Shown: positions 11,783-22,957 of the stretch, in pieces
Numbering within the stretch: position 1 is the stretch's first letter
How the letters are laid out: every line of letters begins with the position of its first letter
The notes under the pieces: model-generated
Told to the model about the DNA's origin: nothing
The model's input: the letters and a program-made list of their open reading frames with translations, nothing else
The model's database searches: none
Assembly: GCA_964023205.1 (NCBI GenBank)
Contig: OZ026851.1
Location: 11,077,637-11,141,636, forward strand
Reading direction: 5' to 3'
DNA: 64,000 bases
Origin: Lutraria lutraria
Lineage: Eukaryota > Mollusca > Bivalvia > Venerida > Mactridae
Program-made: the position numbers and the translations under genes

Positions 11783-11881
11783 CCCCTTCAAAAGGAATTC
11801 ATGAAGTCACAATTTTTTCTTGAACTTTTCTTGCACACTTCATGAATAGTTCATGAAGTAAGAATAGCTATTTGACAGGTT
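11783..11881 (+). mobile_element. TTCATGAA-family MITE, copy
   Basis: Reads CCCCTTCAAAAGGAATTCATG, TTCTTGAACTTTTCTTGC, ACTTCATGAATAGTTCATGA, ending TATTTGACAGG. The nested TTCATGAA palindromes and GAATTCATGA start define the family. The best copy (35964-36072) has ACACCCCTG and AGGGGTGC ends, supporting a small inverted-repeat element of about 105 bp. Confidence 0.8.
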
Positions 11882-11959
11882 TAAATGTCGAGGTATTGGT
11901 CTGATTATCAACTTGAAATAAAGAGAAAATTTTGTAAAAAAAACTTCTCTGAAAATATT

Positions 11960-12212
11960 AGGGTTGGTAATATTGCGGATATATCCAATTAATCTGTCCT
12001 ATAAGAGCTATGATTGCAGAGCAAAGTAAAAGTTATTTGATGAAAAAATCTCAAGAAATGGCAAAGTTATGGTCAATTTAATCTGCTCTGAAGGATTTTC
12101 TTTAATACAAACTGAGTTAAATGCGGAAACAGTGTGGTTGAAGGCCTCTTGTTTGGCAAAAATAGTCGGCCACATAATATTATGATTTTTCAGGATTTTA
12201 ATTTGGCACTAC
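11960..12212. mobile_element. MITE with CAGGGGTGACA ends, copy 2 (worn ends)
   Basis: Interior matches 9766-10030 closely (GAGCTATGATT, CAAGAAATGGCAAAGTTATG, AATTTAATCTGCTCTGAAGG), but the left end is worn (AGGGTTGGTAATATT) and the right end has lost CACCCC. Older insertion than copies 1 and 3. Confidence 0.8.
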
Positions 12213-12878
12213 TGCTGTATGTGGTTGTTAAAATGAAGTGGTTGTTGTATTGAGCTGGTTGCTTAGTGATGTTCAAATGTGTACAAAGAATATTGTTTTT
12301 GTGTTCTATCCAACTGTTTTCTTTGGGAATTGTTCGTTTATTTTGAGTAGGAATAATAATATAAGAAATTATAATTATTTACCTGTGTGTTTATTTTCCT
12401 ACCTAGCTGTTGTTAGTGTAAAAGTAATAAGCTATATTGAAATTCCAGTTTCCAAGATTGTTTTACAGTCAGTAACCTTATGTGAGAGTGCAAGTAAACA
12501 GTTAGGCAGGGCTTATCAGTCAATTTAGACAGTCAATCTATAGATCTATCTAAAATACCAATTTGCATGGTACATTTTCTCCTGCACGCTTGGTTTCATG
12601 CAGTAAATTTTGATGTTCCGTGACTTACCAATTGTTTTCTTTCATTTAATGTAATCAGACAGGGGTATTTTTACTAAGAACGTAACAGTGATAGTCAATG
12701 TCTTCCCTTTGGAAAATATAACTATATTTCTCCCCCAAAAACTACATTTCCTCTATATGCTATGTGAATGTTTCCCAAATTTGCCTCTATCATGTATTGT
12801 TTCTCATTTTTACCAGTGCTCAGCATCTTCCCCTTTTCCTAAGCTTAAAGGTTTGATTGCATTTTCAAAATATGTATA

Positions 12879-13054
12879 CAGTGTAACCTCTCCAAAGCAA
12901 CACCCTTTGGGGGAAGCAAAATTATGTTGTTGTTGAGAGGTTGTTGCTCTAGAGAGGTTAAATTAGTAGTTAAATCATGCAGTGGGAAAAATTCATGCTG
13001 TTGTATAAGGGAGGTTGTTGATCAAGACAGGGCTGCTCTGGAGAGGTTGTACTG
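12879..13054. mobile_element. 176-bp TA-flanked MITE, first of a pair
   Basis: Bounded by TA (12877-12878 and 13055-13056). Left end CAGTGTAACCTCTCCAAAGC, right end GCTCTGGAGAGGTTGTACTG, which are near-perfect inverted repeats. CAGT...ACTG ends with TA target sites are typical of Tc1/mariner-derived MITEs. Interior holds GAGAGGTTGTTGCTCTAGAG. Confidence 0.9.
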
Positions 13055-13088
13055 TATATCATTACTGTTGAATGTGAATTTCCTATTA

Positions 13089-13264
13089 CAGTACAACATC
13101 TGTAGAGCAACACCCAGTGGTAGCTGCAAATATTGGCTGTTGTTTAGAGGTTGTTGCTCTATAGAGGTTAAATCTATAGTAAATGTCAGCTTAGGGAAAT
13201 TTTGAAGGTGTTGTTATAGAGAGGTTGTTGCTCTACAGAGGGCTGCTCTGGAGAGGTTGTACTG
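13089..13264. mobile_element. 176-bp TA-flanked MITE, second of a pair
   Basis: Same family and exactly the same length as 12879-13054, same orientation, 34 bp downstream. Left end CAGTACAACATCTGTAGAGC, right end GCTCTGGAGAGGTTGTACTG, TA on both sides. The two differ at many internal positions, so this is not a very recent tandem duplication. Confidence 0.9.
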
Positions 13265-13787
13265 TACTGGTAGGTAAATGTCAAAAAGTAAAATATCTAT
13301 CAAGTTATTTACATTATCTCTGAATTTAATTGATATATTCATACTTCAAAAGTTTTATTGATAGGCTTTGAATAGTTTGTTTCTTGTTGTTTTTGTGTAT
13401 AAATTATGATATCTTAAGAAGTTCTTATTACCCAGTATAGATATCACTTCCCATTTTACTTTTGCCCGGCAGTAATTTTGACATTTCTAACAAGTATAAT
13501 GTTGCTGTTAAGACATGGTGCTGGGTTCAAGAATTCATGTTGTCAGATTTACACCTGTTACCTGGCATGCGATTGATTGATGAATGTCTAAAGTGAGGAA
13601 AATTATCATAAATTTCTTACACACCTTCTTGAGTAAAATTTTCATCACTTCCTATAAAAGCTGAGATGTTTTATGAATATTTATTTTCATTTTCTGTAAT
13701 TCTTTGTCTGTGAGGTTTTCCTGTAGGAGCATTATGTCGGTTTACGTTCATATTTGGCTTTTTTGGATGCAATGGTCTGGAGCAGAG

Positions 13788-13885
13788 TTCCCCTTTGCAA
13801 GAAAGTCATGAAATCATGAACTTTTCTTGCATACTTCATGAATTGTTTTTGAAGTACTGGTAAGAATAAATATTTGACTGGGATT
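13788..13885 (+). mobile_element. TTCATGAA-family MITE, copy
   Basis: CCCCTTTGCAAGAAAGTCATG, ATCATGAACTTTTCTTGCAT and ACTTCATGAATTG, ending TATTTGACTGGG. Same block order as 11783-11881, with mutated palindrome at the 3' half. Confidence 0.75.
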
Positions 13886-14112
13886 ATTACAGCCATGTGA
13901 AATTGAGTGCAGTAATGTCATGCATGTTACATTGATATATTGAATGCAACAGTAAAGCAATTCACCCACTTTCGCTAAAAGCAATCTACAGTTAACTGTG
14001 TGTTTCACAGAGAATTTTCATTAATTATTAAATCATTTGTTAACCAGGTTTGTTAATTAACTTTATATTACTGAACATGGACTTAACTTTGTTTTCTCCA
14101 TTCTTACAGTGT

Positions 14113-14222
14113 TTCCCCATTCATATTGTTTCCCCTTTGAATGGAATTCATGAAAACATGAAATTTTCTTGAACTATTCTTGCATAGTTCATGAAGTATA
14201 AAATAACTATGTAACAGGGGCT
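14113..14222 (+). mobile_element. TTCATGAA-family MITE, copy
   Basis: CCCCTTTGAATGGAATTCATG, AACATGAAATTTTCTTGAAC, TATTCTTGCATAGTTCATGA, ending GTAACAGGGG. Lies about 230 bp downstream of the copy at 13788. Confidence 0.78.
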
Positions 14223-14839
14223 ATAACATGGCATTTGTCATTAGTGTGTTTGTCTGAATATATATTAAGCATATTTTGTGGACTTACAAAGAATTTTAGA
14301 ATTTCTTTTAATATTTATGGTTATTGACTATTTTGCGTTTTGTTTTCTCGGGTGTATTTGATTTGATTTCAAAATATCTGCTTGTAAGAAATACAGAGTC
14401 TGTTGATATCAATAATCTTTACTCAGACTGAAGCGAAATAAATGTAAGTCAAATTCTTATTCAAGGTAACTTTCACTGAGAAAGTCATGTTATTTACTTG
14501 GTGTGTGTGGATCAAAGCATTTTCATATCTTATTCTGTAAAACTGGCATATGTACCTAAGGTTGGATGCAAGATGAATGTAATCCATTGGGTACCGAAGC
14601 CAAAGTTGTAGCACTCTGGTGTCAAACTCTTGTTATTCTGGTAATGTGATTATTGTGTGCAGTTGCAAATTCCCCTGTGAAATATTTATCTGCTATCAAA
14701 CAGAAAAAAAATAATTATAGTAACTTGTACATCAGTCTGTATATCGATGGTTAACAGTAAGACTTTGATAGTTATACCACTGATGGGACCATTGTTAGTG
14801 TTATTATTCGCTGTGGTTTCAATGTCACATTCCATGGTA

Positions 14840-14945
14840 AATTTTAGCTCAACTGAGCACAAAGCTCTCAAGATGAGCTATGGTAATCCACACAATGTGC
14901 TCAGGGTAAGCTTTAGAGATCGCCTGGTCTATGTTCCGGTACTGA
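14840..14945 (+). repeat. GAGCACAAAGCTC repeat fragment
   Basis: Contains TTTTAGCTCAACTGAGCACA, AGCTCTCAAGATGAGCTATG and CACAATGTGCTCAGGGTAAG, a self-complementary block. A related GTCGAGCTATTGTGATAACT block is at 8420-8445. I know such GAGCTATTGTGAT blocks as widespread in bivalve introns (from memory, not checked). Confidence 0.5.
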
Positions 14946-15224
14946 GTAATGTATGTCATTAACTGTTTCAAGTAAACTCTTCTCTGAAATCACTAAGCCA
15001 TTTTCAATAAAACTTTATACGAATGGTTCTTGTATGGTCTTCTATCACGGTTTTACGAATGATGCTCTTGCCTTGTTAGTAGATTTCTTCTGTGAGCTTG
15101 TCATGCATTCAAGGTTTTGAGAATATTACTGAAAAGGAGATGAAAAATTGCATTGACTGTACTTGAATTAGTTGGTTGTCTTAGAAAAATCCCATCCACC
15201 AATCCCAATCTTAGTTAAAAGATG

Positions 15225-15690
15225 TGTCCCTTTAAAGTTATGCCTTTAATATAGTCCCCCATCTAAGATTTGTCCCCTATATGTATACTCTCTTACTGCC
15301 TGTTTTATCTCTGAGTATGCCTTTAATATAGTCCCACATCTTAAGATGTGTCCCCTATAAAGTTAAGCCCTATATTCTCTCTCACAGCTTGTCCTCATCT
15401 CTGATTATGCCTTTAATGGAGTCCCCCATCTAAGATGTGTCCCTTTAAAGTTCAGCCCTATATTCTCTCTCACAGCCTGTATTTATCTCTAACTATGCCT
15501 TTAATATAGTCCCCATCTAAGATGTTTTGCTTTAAAATTCAGCCCTATATTCTCTCTCACAGCCTGTCTTCAGCTCTGATTATGCCTTTAATATAGTCCC
15601 CCATCTAAGATGTGTCCCTTTAAAGTTCAGCCCTATATTCTCTCTCACAGTTTGTCTTTAGCTCTGACTATGCCTTTAATATAGTCTCGA
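15225..15690. repeat. 88-bp minisatellite, about 5 copies
   Basis: TATGCCTTTAATATAGTCCC recurs with TGCC at 15241, 15318, 15408, 15496, 15583 and 15671. Later periods are 87-90 bp and the first is 77 bp from an internal deletion. The unit also holds CATCTAAGATGTGTCCC and TATATTCTCTCTCACAGC. Confidence 0.93.
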
Positions 15691-16796
15691 CTATATCTCT
15701 GTAGATTATTATAATCAAAACCCATTTTATGTAGTATCATTGATTTTTCCTTGGAAATACTGTATGCGGCTTAAATCAGCTGTTTATCTTCAATACCGTT
15801 ATTCTAACTAACAGGCCATATATGGAATATCTGTGGTAATCCGTGATGTGTTAGTGTGCTTGTTTTGTTTATATGGTATCTCATTATGGGTAAAATGTTC
15901 TTTGAAATCTAATTCTATGCTTACAGTGTGAGGGGTCAATTCTGAGACATTTAATTCGTTTGGGAATGCTATTGGATATTTTGAATTTGGCAATTGATTT
16001 TGTGGTTTGTTGGGAGTGTTGAAGCTAGTTGGCGATTGTTTTGATGCAAGAATGACGTAAGTGTCGAGTGTTTTACCGATCTGTTTCTGTTATAGATTAT
16101 AAAGCTATGGTGCTGGTTATGGCTGTTGTTTTTTAGTTTCTTGTTTATTTACGCTGAGAATTAGGTCTGCGTTGATGCCTGTTTTTTTTTCAAGTATATG
16201 TGCAATATGGTCTGGTGTTTTTTTCTTCATCTGTGTAAAAATGGCAACTCTTCATGTTGGAGTCCCATTTATCAGTATGTTGTTATTTCTGTCACATGGT
16301 GTTCATTTATTGTTGTTTTTGTTGTTGTTGCTATTTATGCGAATAGTAAATAAGGATTCTTCTTTCTCTTGTGGAACAATTAATTATTTTGTGCTTTGTC
16401 TCATAAAGGAGGGCAGATGTTGATTGCATTGAAAAGTAGCTGATTTTACAGAAAATTGGATTTAATTTTGTGTGTTCATTTGATTCTGTTTTGCATTCAT
16501 GAAATGGTAGAGCAAAATGACATCAATGTACCAGTAGTCATGTTAATTTGTAACATTCTCGGAAACATATTGATAGCTCTATTCTTGAGGTCAAAATCAT
16601 AGAGTTTCTTGTTGTAAGTATATCATCCCCTCAGTTAGGTTTCAAGAAATAGGGTTCTGTAGTAATTGTTTGGTTTTAAGGTAGTTAAAACATCCATTCA
16701 AACAGTTTTTACTTATTCAACCATTTAAAGTATTCTTACTGGAAGAAAATAAACATTACTTTTACTGTCAAGGTCACTGCTAGGTGTACTTACTTT

Positions 16797-17110
16797 GGGT
16801 GTATAGGACACTGGTGAATGTCAGGTGTCAAGGTCAGGAAAATGTACATTACTTTGGTTGTCATGGACACTGATGAATGTCAGGTGTCGAGGTCAGGAAA
16901 ATGTACATTACTTTGGTTGTCAAGGACACTGATGAATGTCAGGTGTCAAGGTCAGGAAAATGTACATTACTTTGGTTGTCATGGACACTGATGAATGTCA
17001 GGTGTCGAGGTCAGGAAAATGTACATTACTTTGGTTGTCAAGGACACTGATGAATGTCAGGTGTCAAGGTCAGGAAAATGTACATTAATTTGGTTGTCAA
17101 GATTACTGTG
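16797..17110. repeat. 59-bp minisatellite with dimeric structure
   Basis: GGACACTGATGAATGTCAGG starts at 16865, 16924, 16983 and 17042 (59-bp period), plus an earlier variant copy and a partial last one. Units alternate: those starting CATGGACAC carry GTGTCGAGG, those starting CAAGGACAC carry GTGTCAAGG. So the true repeat is a 118-bp dimer. Confidence 0.95.
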
Positions 17111-17959
17111 AAAATAAAGGTCTTAGACAAATACATTACACATAGTGTTTGTAAGTGTAAGCTCCAGTTGTTTACCTATAGTTTTACTAGTATGGTCCAC
17201 TGTCAACACTACACCAAAGAAATTTTGTTGGTAATCTCAAATTCTGTTGGTTAAATCCCCTAAAAAGGAAGAGAAGGAAGGACTCTGTTTGATAAGTCTC
17301 ACTTCTTTCTTGGATAAGAAAATGGATCAGTGTGTTGATGTTTGTGTAAAAATGTCAAAATTGAAATATTACTCAAAGACTTTACATCTGAATTAAAACT
17401 TAATTTTAATCCAGATCTTTTGTCAAGGTACATATCATTAAAGTCCAGTTTGCACCAGGAAACAAAATAATTTATTCTGTATAAGCAATTGGGCAATGCT
17501 TTGGTACAGTAGAAAGTGCCAAAAAAAGAGTTACTTATTAGAATTAAAATCATATGATGGCTGATGTTGCTAAACGTCAACATACAAACTTGTACATTAA
17601 TTCTGCCCTCTAACATATTACTTCTCAACTGAGAAAGAAAGCCATTTTGTATTTTCTCTAACAATTCATGTATATTGGTTTTTACACGGTGTCCTGGTAT
17701 AGCTAGAAATTAGAAAGAAATTGATTTTTGTTTTTTACTGGGGACACAGAATCCAGCATGAATCAAATGTTCATCTTTTTGTGTCTACTTAACAGCTTTT
17801 GATTTATAGGCAAATAAAGGGATAAGGTATCTGCTTCAGCTTTAGGTTAGGAAACACTTATGTTGTCCCAGTATGGTTTTAGGAAGAGAAGTTACAAAGA
17901 TACTAGGGTGGGTGGGGAATGGAATGACTGGGTATGTCCAGTTTGTACATACATGTGAC

Positions 17960-18245
17960 TCAGTTTTGCCAAGCACCTGCCTACGTCCAAGGTAGTTTCA
18001 CTTTGCCCGTCTGCTTTGAAAATGCTGAAGGTTTTGCAGAGCACTTGTCTATGTCCAAGATAGTTTTGCTTTGCTCTGCAAATATCAGTCTGCTTTGAAA
18101 AAGTGAAAAGTTTTGCCAAGCACTTGTTTATGTCCAAGATAGTTTCGCTTTGCTCTGCAAACATCAGTCTGCTTTGAAAAAATGAAAGGTTTTGCCATGC
18201 ACTTGTCTACATCCAAGATAGTTTCGCTTTACTCTGCAAATATCA
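17960..18245. repeat. About 79-bp tandem repeat, four diverged units
   Basis: TTTTGCCAAGCACTTGTCTA-like blocks near 17964, 18032, 18113 and 18191 are each followed by GTCCAAGATAGTTTCGCTTT and CTGCAAATATCAGTCTGC. The period is near 79 bp, shorter for the first unit. The minus-strand open frame here comes from the repeat. Confidence 0.9.
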
Positions 18246-19829
18246 AAAAGAAGACTTTTCATTATTACTTAACAGTGCCCCTTCTACCTTAAAAAGAGCA
18301 TCAATTGGCACCTTGCTCATTCAAGAACCCATAAAATTTTATAAATGCTTCATGAAACACAATTCTTGGAGTATTAATGTTTGGAATGTGAAAAATTGTA
18401 TAAATAGCCTGGTTTTGTGAATAAAAAGCATATGTCTGCAGCAGTATATAAAAGTATTATGCTCTGTTTGTTTGGTTGATATGTTGGGTTCAATAGAAAA
18501 GTGCTTGGAAACCAAAGGTATTTAATGCTCATCTCTTAATTACAGTGCAGCATTAAAATGTTTGCTTTGCCATAACTGCATTGATATACGTCATGTTAAG
18601 TGTAATGATTCCATTGTTTTTATTGCTACCTAATTAGCATCTGGTTTGATGTTTTACTTCTATGTACTTTAAATGTACCATAGACTACTTTTATGTCCAA
18701 TTGATGCTTTTCTTTATAGTTTAAGGACACTAAACTAATGGCTTTGGTTATGGTTGAATCAAAATTTATTTTGTATCCAAGATGCGTTTTAATACTCCTA
18801 TTGTTTGGTGCACTGATTATACAATGAACGGTTTGTTTTCATTTTATTGTTCATATGTGATTTTTCCAAATTGATTTGGATTTAGTCCCATTTCATCCAA
18901 TGAAAATGTTTCAGTAATTGTTTATTGGCAGCTTTGAGGACAATGCCTAATATTAGAAACTATTTTGAGATTGTAGAATTGTGTAAATTCATATTTTTGG
19001 AAATAGCCATGGGATTCAAATTTTAGCTGGAAAATATAAGTTGCAAACTTTGGAAATTCTTCTTTGTGCTCATTGTGGGGCCAATACTGTCCCCTTTTCC
19101 ATGTGATCAACCCAAACTTGGTTCTATTCCTTTCTCAAACACTGGCTTGCTCCCTAAATAAGGTCAAGGCGATTAATCAAATTTTTGTACCAAAGGTATT
19201 GTGTTATTGGAGGGACATTTCAGGAGGAATATGAGTCGCTACATAGTTAAAAGGAAAAAAACTGGTGGTGATACAAAATCGACTGGGGTGTTATGTCATT
19301 AACAGGGGTTGTTTCATAATTAATTGGATGTTTGCATAAATAACGGGGGATGTTACACAACTCATTATAGTTTTACTTAAATAAAAGGGGGTTGTTCTGC
19401 AATTGACAATAGATTTCCATTCTTAAAAGAGGGTTGTGGGAGTTACCAATAATGTGAAAAATAAAAAAATTGCTTCAAAATTGCATTTGCTAACTGTAAC
19501 TTAAGTGTGATACACATATAAAATATGAATGCTTCATATTCAGTCAGCTGGTTTGAAGTAATGTCAAAGCATTTTATCTGACAACTGAATGACAAAATTA
19601 TCCCAGATTGTCATAAAAGACCTACATAAAACCATGATTTGGCATGTGATGCATATATTTCTCATACATATAATTAGGCCAAGTTAAGGTATATCTGTAT
19701 CTTCTCTATTTGGTTTAAGGTTCATTTTATTTCCAAACCAATCAAATTTGTTCACTCCATCAGTGACATGGTGAATGTTGAACTAAGTGAACTGGCTGTG
19801 GAACTTGCTCTGAACTTCATCAGAGTTAA

Positions 19830-20035
19830 ATGTTGGTAGCGGCAGGTCATAACCTTCTATACAAAATTTGACAAACTGTCGATTTTCCTCCATATGTGGT
19901 GAAGTTACCGGATACTGGAAGGGTCAGTTAGTATTGGTAAGAATGTATTACATGAAAACTGGTTAGGTGAACTGGCCGCCTTAATATTATATAATTGAAA
20001 TGTAGTTAAAATGCCCAAGGAGCAAAAAGACATAT
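19830..20035 (+). repeat. SINE family 3, worn copy
   Basis: Shares with 59088-59292 the 3' part: AAAACTGGTTAGGTGAACTG, GCCGCC, TATATAATTGAAA. The tRNA-like head is weak. A shorter piece (AAAACTGGTTAGGTGAAC) is also at 1620-1638. Confidence 0.55.
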
Positions 20036-20441
20036 GTTTAATATATGTTTATAACTATTGCTCTGATTGGGTAATGTCTCCGGCTCGTCCAATCAATACA
20101 ACTCTTTCAAGATCATCAAATGCAGGCCCATAATGCAACTACAGAAATTCAACCACTAGATGGCCCCCAAACACCTAGCTAATATATTTCAGACCTTCAG
20201 CTTTGCCTGAATCACTTCTCTATCAATGATGTACCATTTCAGAATTGTTGCAGTTTCTATGTGTTATCCATAATTGTGTAAATTCAATGTTTGAAAAACT
20301 ATGGAAAAATCATATGATCATTGGAAGGTACTGAACTGGACTAATGATCTGTGTTACAAACTATAGAAACCTATGGAAAGACATACTTTTTCAGGCATAT
20401 TATTGCTATGAATGCCATGAAAATGTCAGAACTTCATGGTT

Positions 20442-20517
20442 CGAGGGTTCAACGCAACAGTGTCGTAACTCATATTCAAATAAGAACAAGTTACGACAGT
20501 GTTGCGCTGAGCCCTCG
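20442..20517 (+). mobile_element. 76-bp foldback MITE, copy 1 (TSD GGTT)
   Basis: Element CGAGGGTTCAACGCAAC...GTTGCGCTGAGCCCTCG, arms of about 28 bp around a short AT-rich centre (CATATTCAAATAAGAACA). Flanked on both sides by GGTT (20438-20441 and 20518-20521). Very close in sequence to copies at 40024 and 41746. Confidence 0.95.
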
Positions 20518-21635
20518 GGTTGTGAAATTTTCTCCTTCCAGAGGATTTTCCTATTCTCCAATGGTATACAAACGTATGTTTTAATTGAAAATGTTGTGAA
20601 CTAGTCCAAGTCTGCTCAGGATTGATGTTCTTGCTTTATGGATTAGGCATTGCCCTCCTCCCCTCAAGTTTTCATGCTATAACTCCCCCGCAACTACGAA
20701 AACGGTCATTAAAACGGGAAAAAAATGTCGATAACAATTATTCTACGTTTTTGGTAACACATTTCAAGTACTCAACACTCATTAGCATCAGATATGTTCC
20801 ATATGCATCTGAAGGCCACATTATGTTTCCTGTTTTTGTGTGTAACAACTGGGCAGTCCTTGTAAACATATAATTATTATATTGATACTGAAAAATGAGC
20901 TTCGTTGCACATGATTGGTGGATTGCGGTATTTGCTCGTGGCATAAACATTTGTCACATGTTTTTTCTATTAGGTCGTATTAGTGGATGTATTTTCTGTT
21001 TACTGTCATAATTGTAGAGAATGGATATGTTTTTCTAGTTTTAAGTAGAATTGGATGCAAATTTGTCACCAGTTTAATTTTTCCTGTGTAAGTTTTGTCT
21101 TATTTGATTTTTATTCGGATTAAGTTTGCGGATATGCATTATGTGTGCTTGGTGCTCGAGTACTCTTTAGATTTCAGTGAGCAGGTTGGATCTTGATTTT
21201 GACTCAAGTAGTGAACTTGGTATTTATTTTATGTTCAGCAGTTTTGCATTTTAATCTTTTTCGTAATCTATTTTTACGCTGTTTTATTTTGATAAAGATT
21301 ATTTAATGTTGAAGTTCCTTATGTAAATAAGAATTAAGTCTAAAGTCTAAATGATTGGAGTGAATTAGACATTTAGTGACTTTGTATGTATTTTTGACAA
21401 TTTTTTCTTTATTCACGGGACTTGTAAGTTTATGTAATTTATAAGTATTGTACATGAAATCATTTCGATTTATTGTAGCAGTAAATATTTCTAGTTTTAT
21501 ATCTAACTTCCTATTCAGAATTGCGAGTGTAAAGGATTTTTTTGAATTTTACTTATGGTTGTTGTTTGCACTGTGTATGGCGTGATAAGATTTTTACTTA
21601 AATACTGATTGAGCCCTTTGCCTGGTTACAGATCG

Positions 21636-21885
21636 CAGGGGTGACAATATTATGGATATATCTGTCCTGAAAGAGCTATGATTTCTGAGCAAAATAAAAG
21701 TTATTTGATGAAAATATCTCAAGAAATGGCAAAGTTATGGTCAATTTAATCTGCTCTGAAGGATTTTCTTAAATACAAACTGAGTTAAATATGGAAACAA
21801 TGTGGTTGAAGGCCTCTTGTTTGGCAAAAATAGCAGGGCACAAATAATTTTCAGGATTTTTAATTTGGCTCTATTGACACCCCTG
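21636..21885. mobile_element. MITE with CAGGGGTGACA ends, copy 3
   Basis: Starts CAGGGGTGACAATATTATGG and ends ATTGACACCCCTG, so both ends are intact (CAGGGGTG/CACCCCTG). Same interior as copies at 9766 and 11960. It lies about 500 bp upstream of the alternative first exon at 22395 and so could affect its promoter region (inference). Confidence 0.9.
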
Positions 21886-22394
21886 AGAATGATAAAGGGT
21901 CAGTTATTCTTTGATTTTGGACCTTCATACAGCCATATCTGAGGTTAATTGGGTCAGCCATATCTGTGGTCAACTATTCAATCTGTTTAGTTCTGTCATT
22001 GTTGAATAGTCTCATGAATCAATGGTGTTATGAATTAATTTATCTCCAATTTTGTTGGTAGCTAATTTTGATCTATTCAAGTCACGTAGTTGCTCAAAAG
22101 TCTCTCGTTTTCATGTGATAAGTTGTACAATTGTATCTGTTTCTTATTTCGTGGACACACCCCTGGTCACTTGTTTGAATTTTTCAATTTTAGTGGACTA
22201 CAGATGTATCAAAGACTTTTGAACTGATTAGCACTCAAACATTGACAACAAAAAAAGAAAAAAAGTTTTTTAAATTTGACACAGTTAACTTTTGAAATTT
22301 AGTAAGTAAGCAGAAATTGTGTGTCATACGCTGCAAGTGTGAAAAATGAGGACTCTTCAGGCCCTGAAGGAACAAATTTGTGTGACACGTTACT

Positions 22395-22559
22395 ATGGAA
22401 ATGAGAAAGCACCATAAGCGGGCCCGTAGAAAGCTACCATTACTTAAATTTTGTTCGTGTATGACCTCTGAGACTGAAGAGTTCCCAGAATCAGCGAGAC
22501 CTTACGTGAAGGCCGAAGTAACATCTTCCTCGACATCATCAGCACCTGCTTCCTCTGAG
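22395..22559 (+). CDS. TRIO: Alternative first exon of short GEF2 isoform
   Basis: ATG at 22395 opens a 55-codon frame ending at GAG|gtaagc in phase 0. An in-frame TGA lies 12 bases upstream (22383), and no AG occurs between the stop and the ATG, so the frame cannot be entered by splicing there. This points to a translation start. The peptide has a polybasic start (MEMRKHHKRARRK), then LPLLKFCSCM with two Cys, an acidic patch (SETEEFPESARP) and a Ser/Thr tail (SSSTSSAPASSE). The exit phase matches the acceptor at 54260, giving a product with linker plus GEF2 but without spectrin repeats, GEF1 and SH3. Vertebrate Kalirin-5/Duet and nematode UNC-73 short forms also start from internal promoters, and Duet has a Cys-rich start. 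Membrane attachment through the basic/Cys patch is inference. A rival reading, an internal exon from AAG|CAC at 22410, has a purine-rich, poor acceptor. Confidence 0.75.
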
Positions 22560-22858
22560 GTAAGCAATAAGGGGTTTAGGGGTTTCATTAGAAACTATGT
22601 TATGAATTGATGTTACGTGAACTTCTGATCTGAAAAGTATGATTCTTTTGATTATTTGAATTTGGTAGAATGATGTTAAATCAATGATAATTGGATGATT
22701 TTAGTAACTTATTGATATAACCTGATACTATGTTTGGCAATACAATGGCAACTAATTGTATCACCGTTTTTGCACCCAGTAAAATGGTATGACTCAGGTT
22801 GCTAATGTATGTTTAGGATATCATTGCTGTCTTGTTGCAAGCTTTAAGTGTGAAAAAG

Positions 22859-22957
22859 CAATTCTGGAGCGGCTATTCATGCCCCATTAGATTTGATGTA
22901 CCATGCAAGTTTCACATCAAATCTAATGGGACATGAATAGCCACACCAGAATTCCTG
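22859..22957. repeat. Long near-perfect foldback (about 41-bp arms)
   Basis: GGCTATTCATG.CCCATTAG and the following ATTTGATGT reappear inverted as ACATCAAATCTAATGGG and CATGAATAGCC. AATTCTGG/CCAGAATT closes the base and the loop is about 14 nt. It starts 300 bp downstream of the alternative exon donor. Could be a MITE or a hairpin RNA; nothing decides. Confidence 0.9.

Noticed and set aside
17299..17664. 121-codon minus-strand open frame, the longest in the window
   Set aside because: Low-complexity residues, no domain, no splice or promoter context; expected by chance in a stop-poor AT-rich segment.
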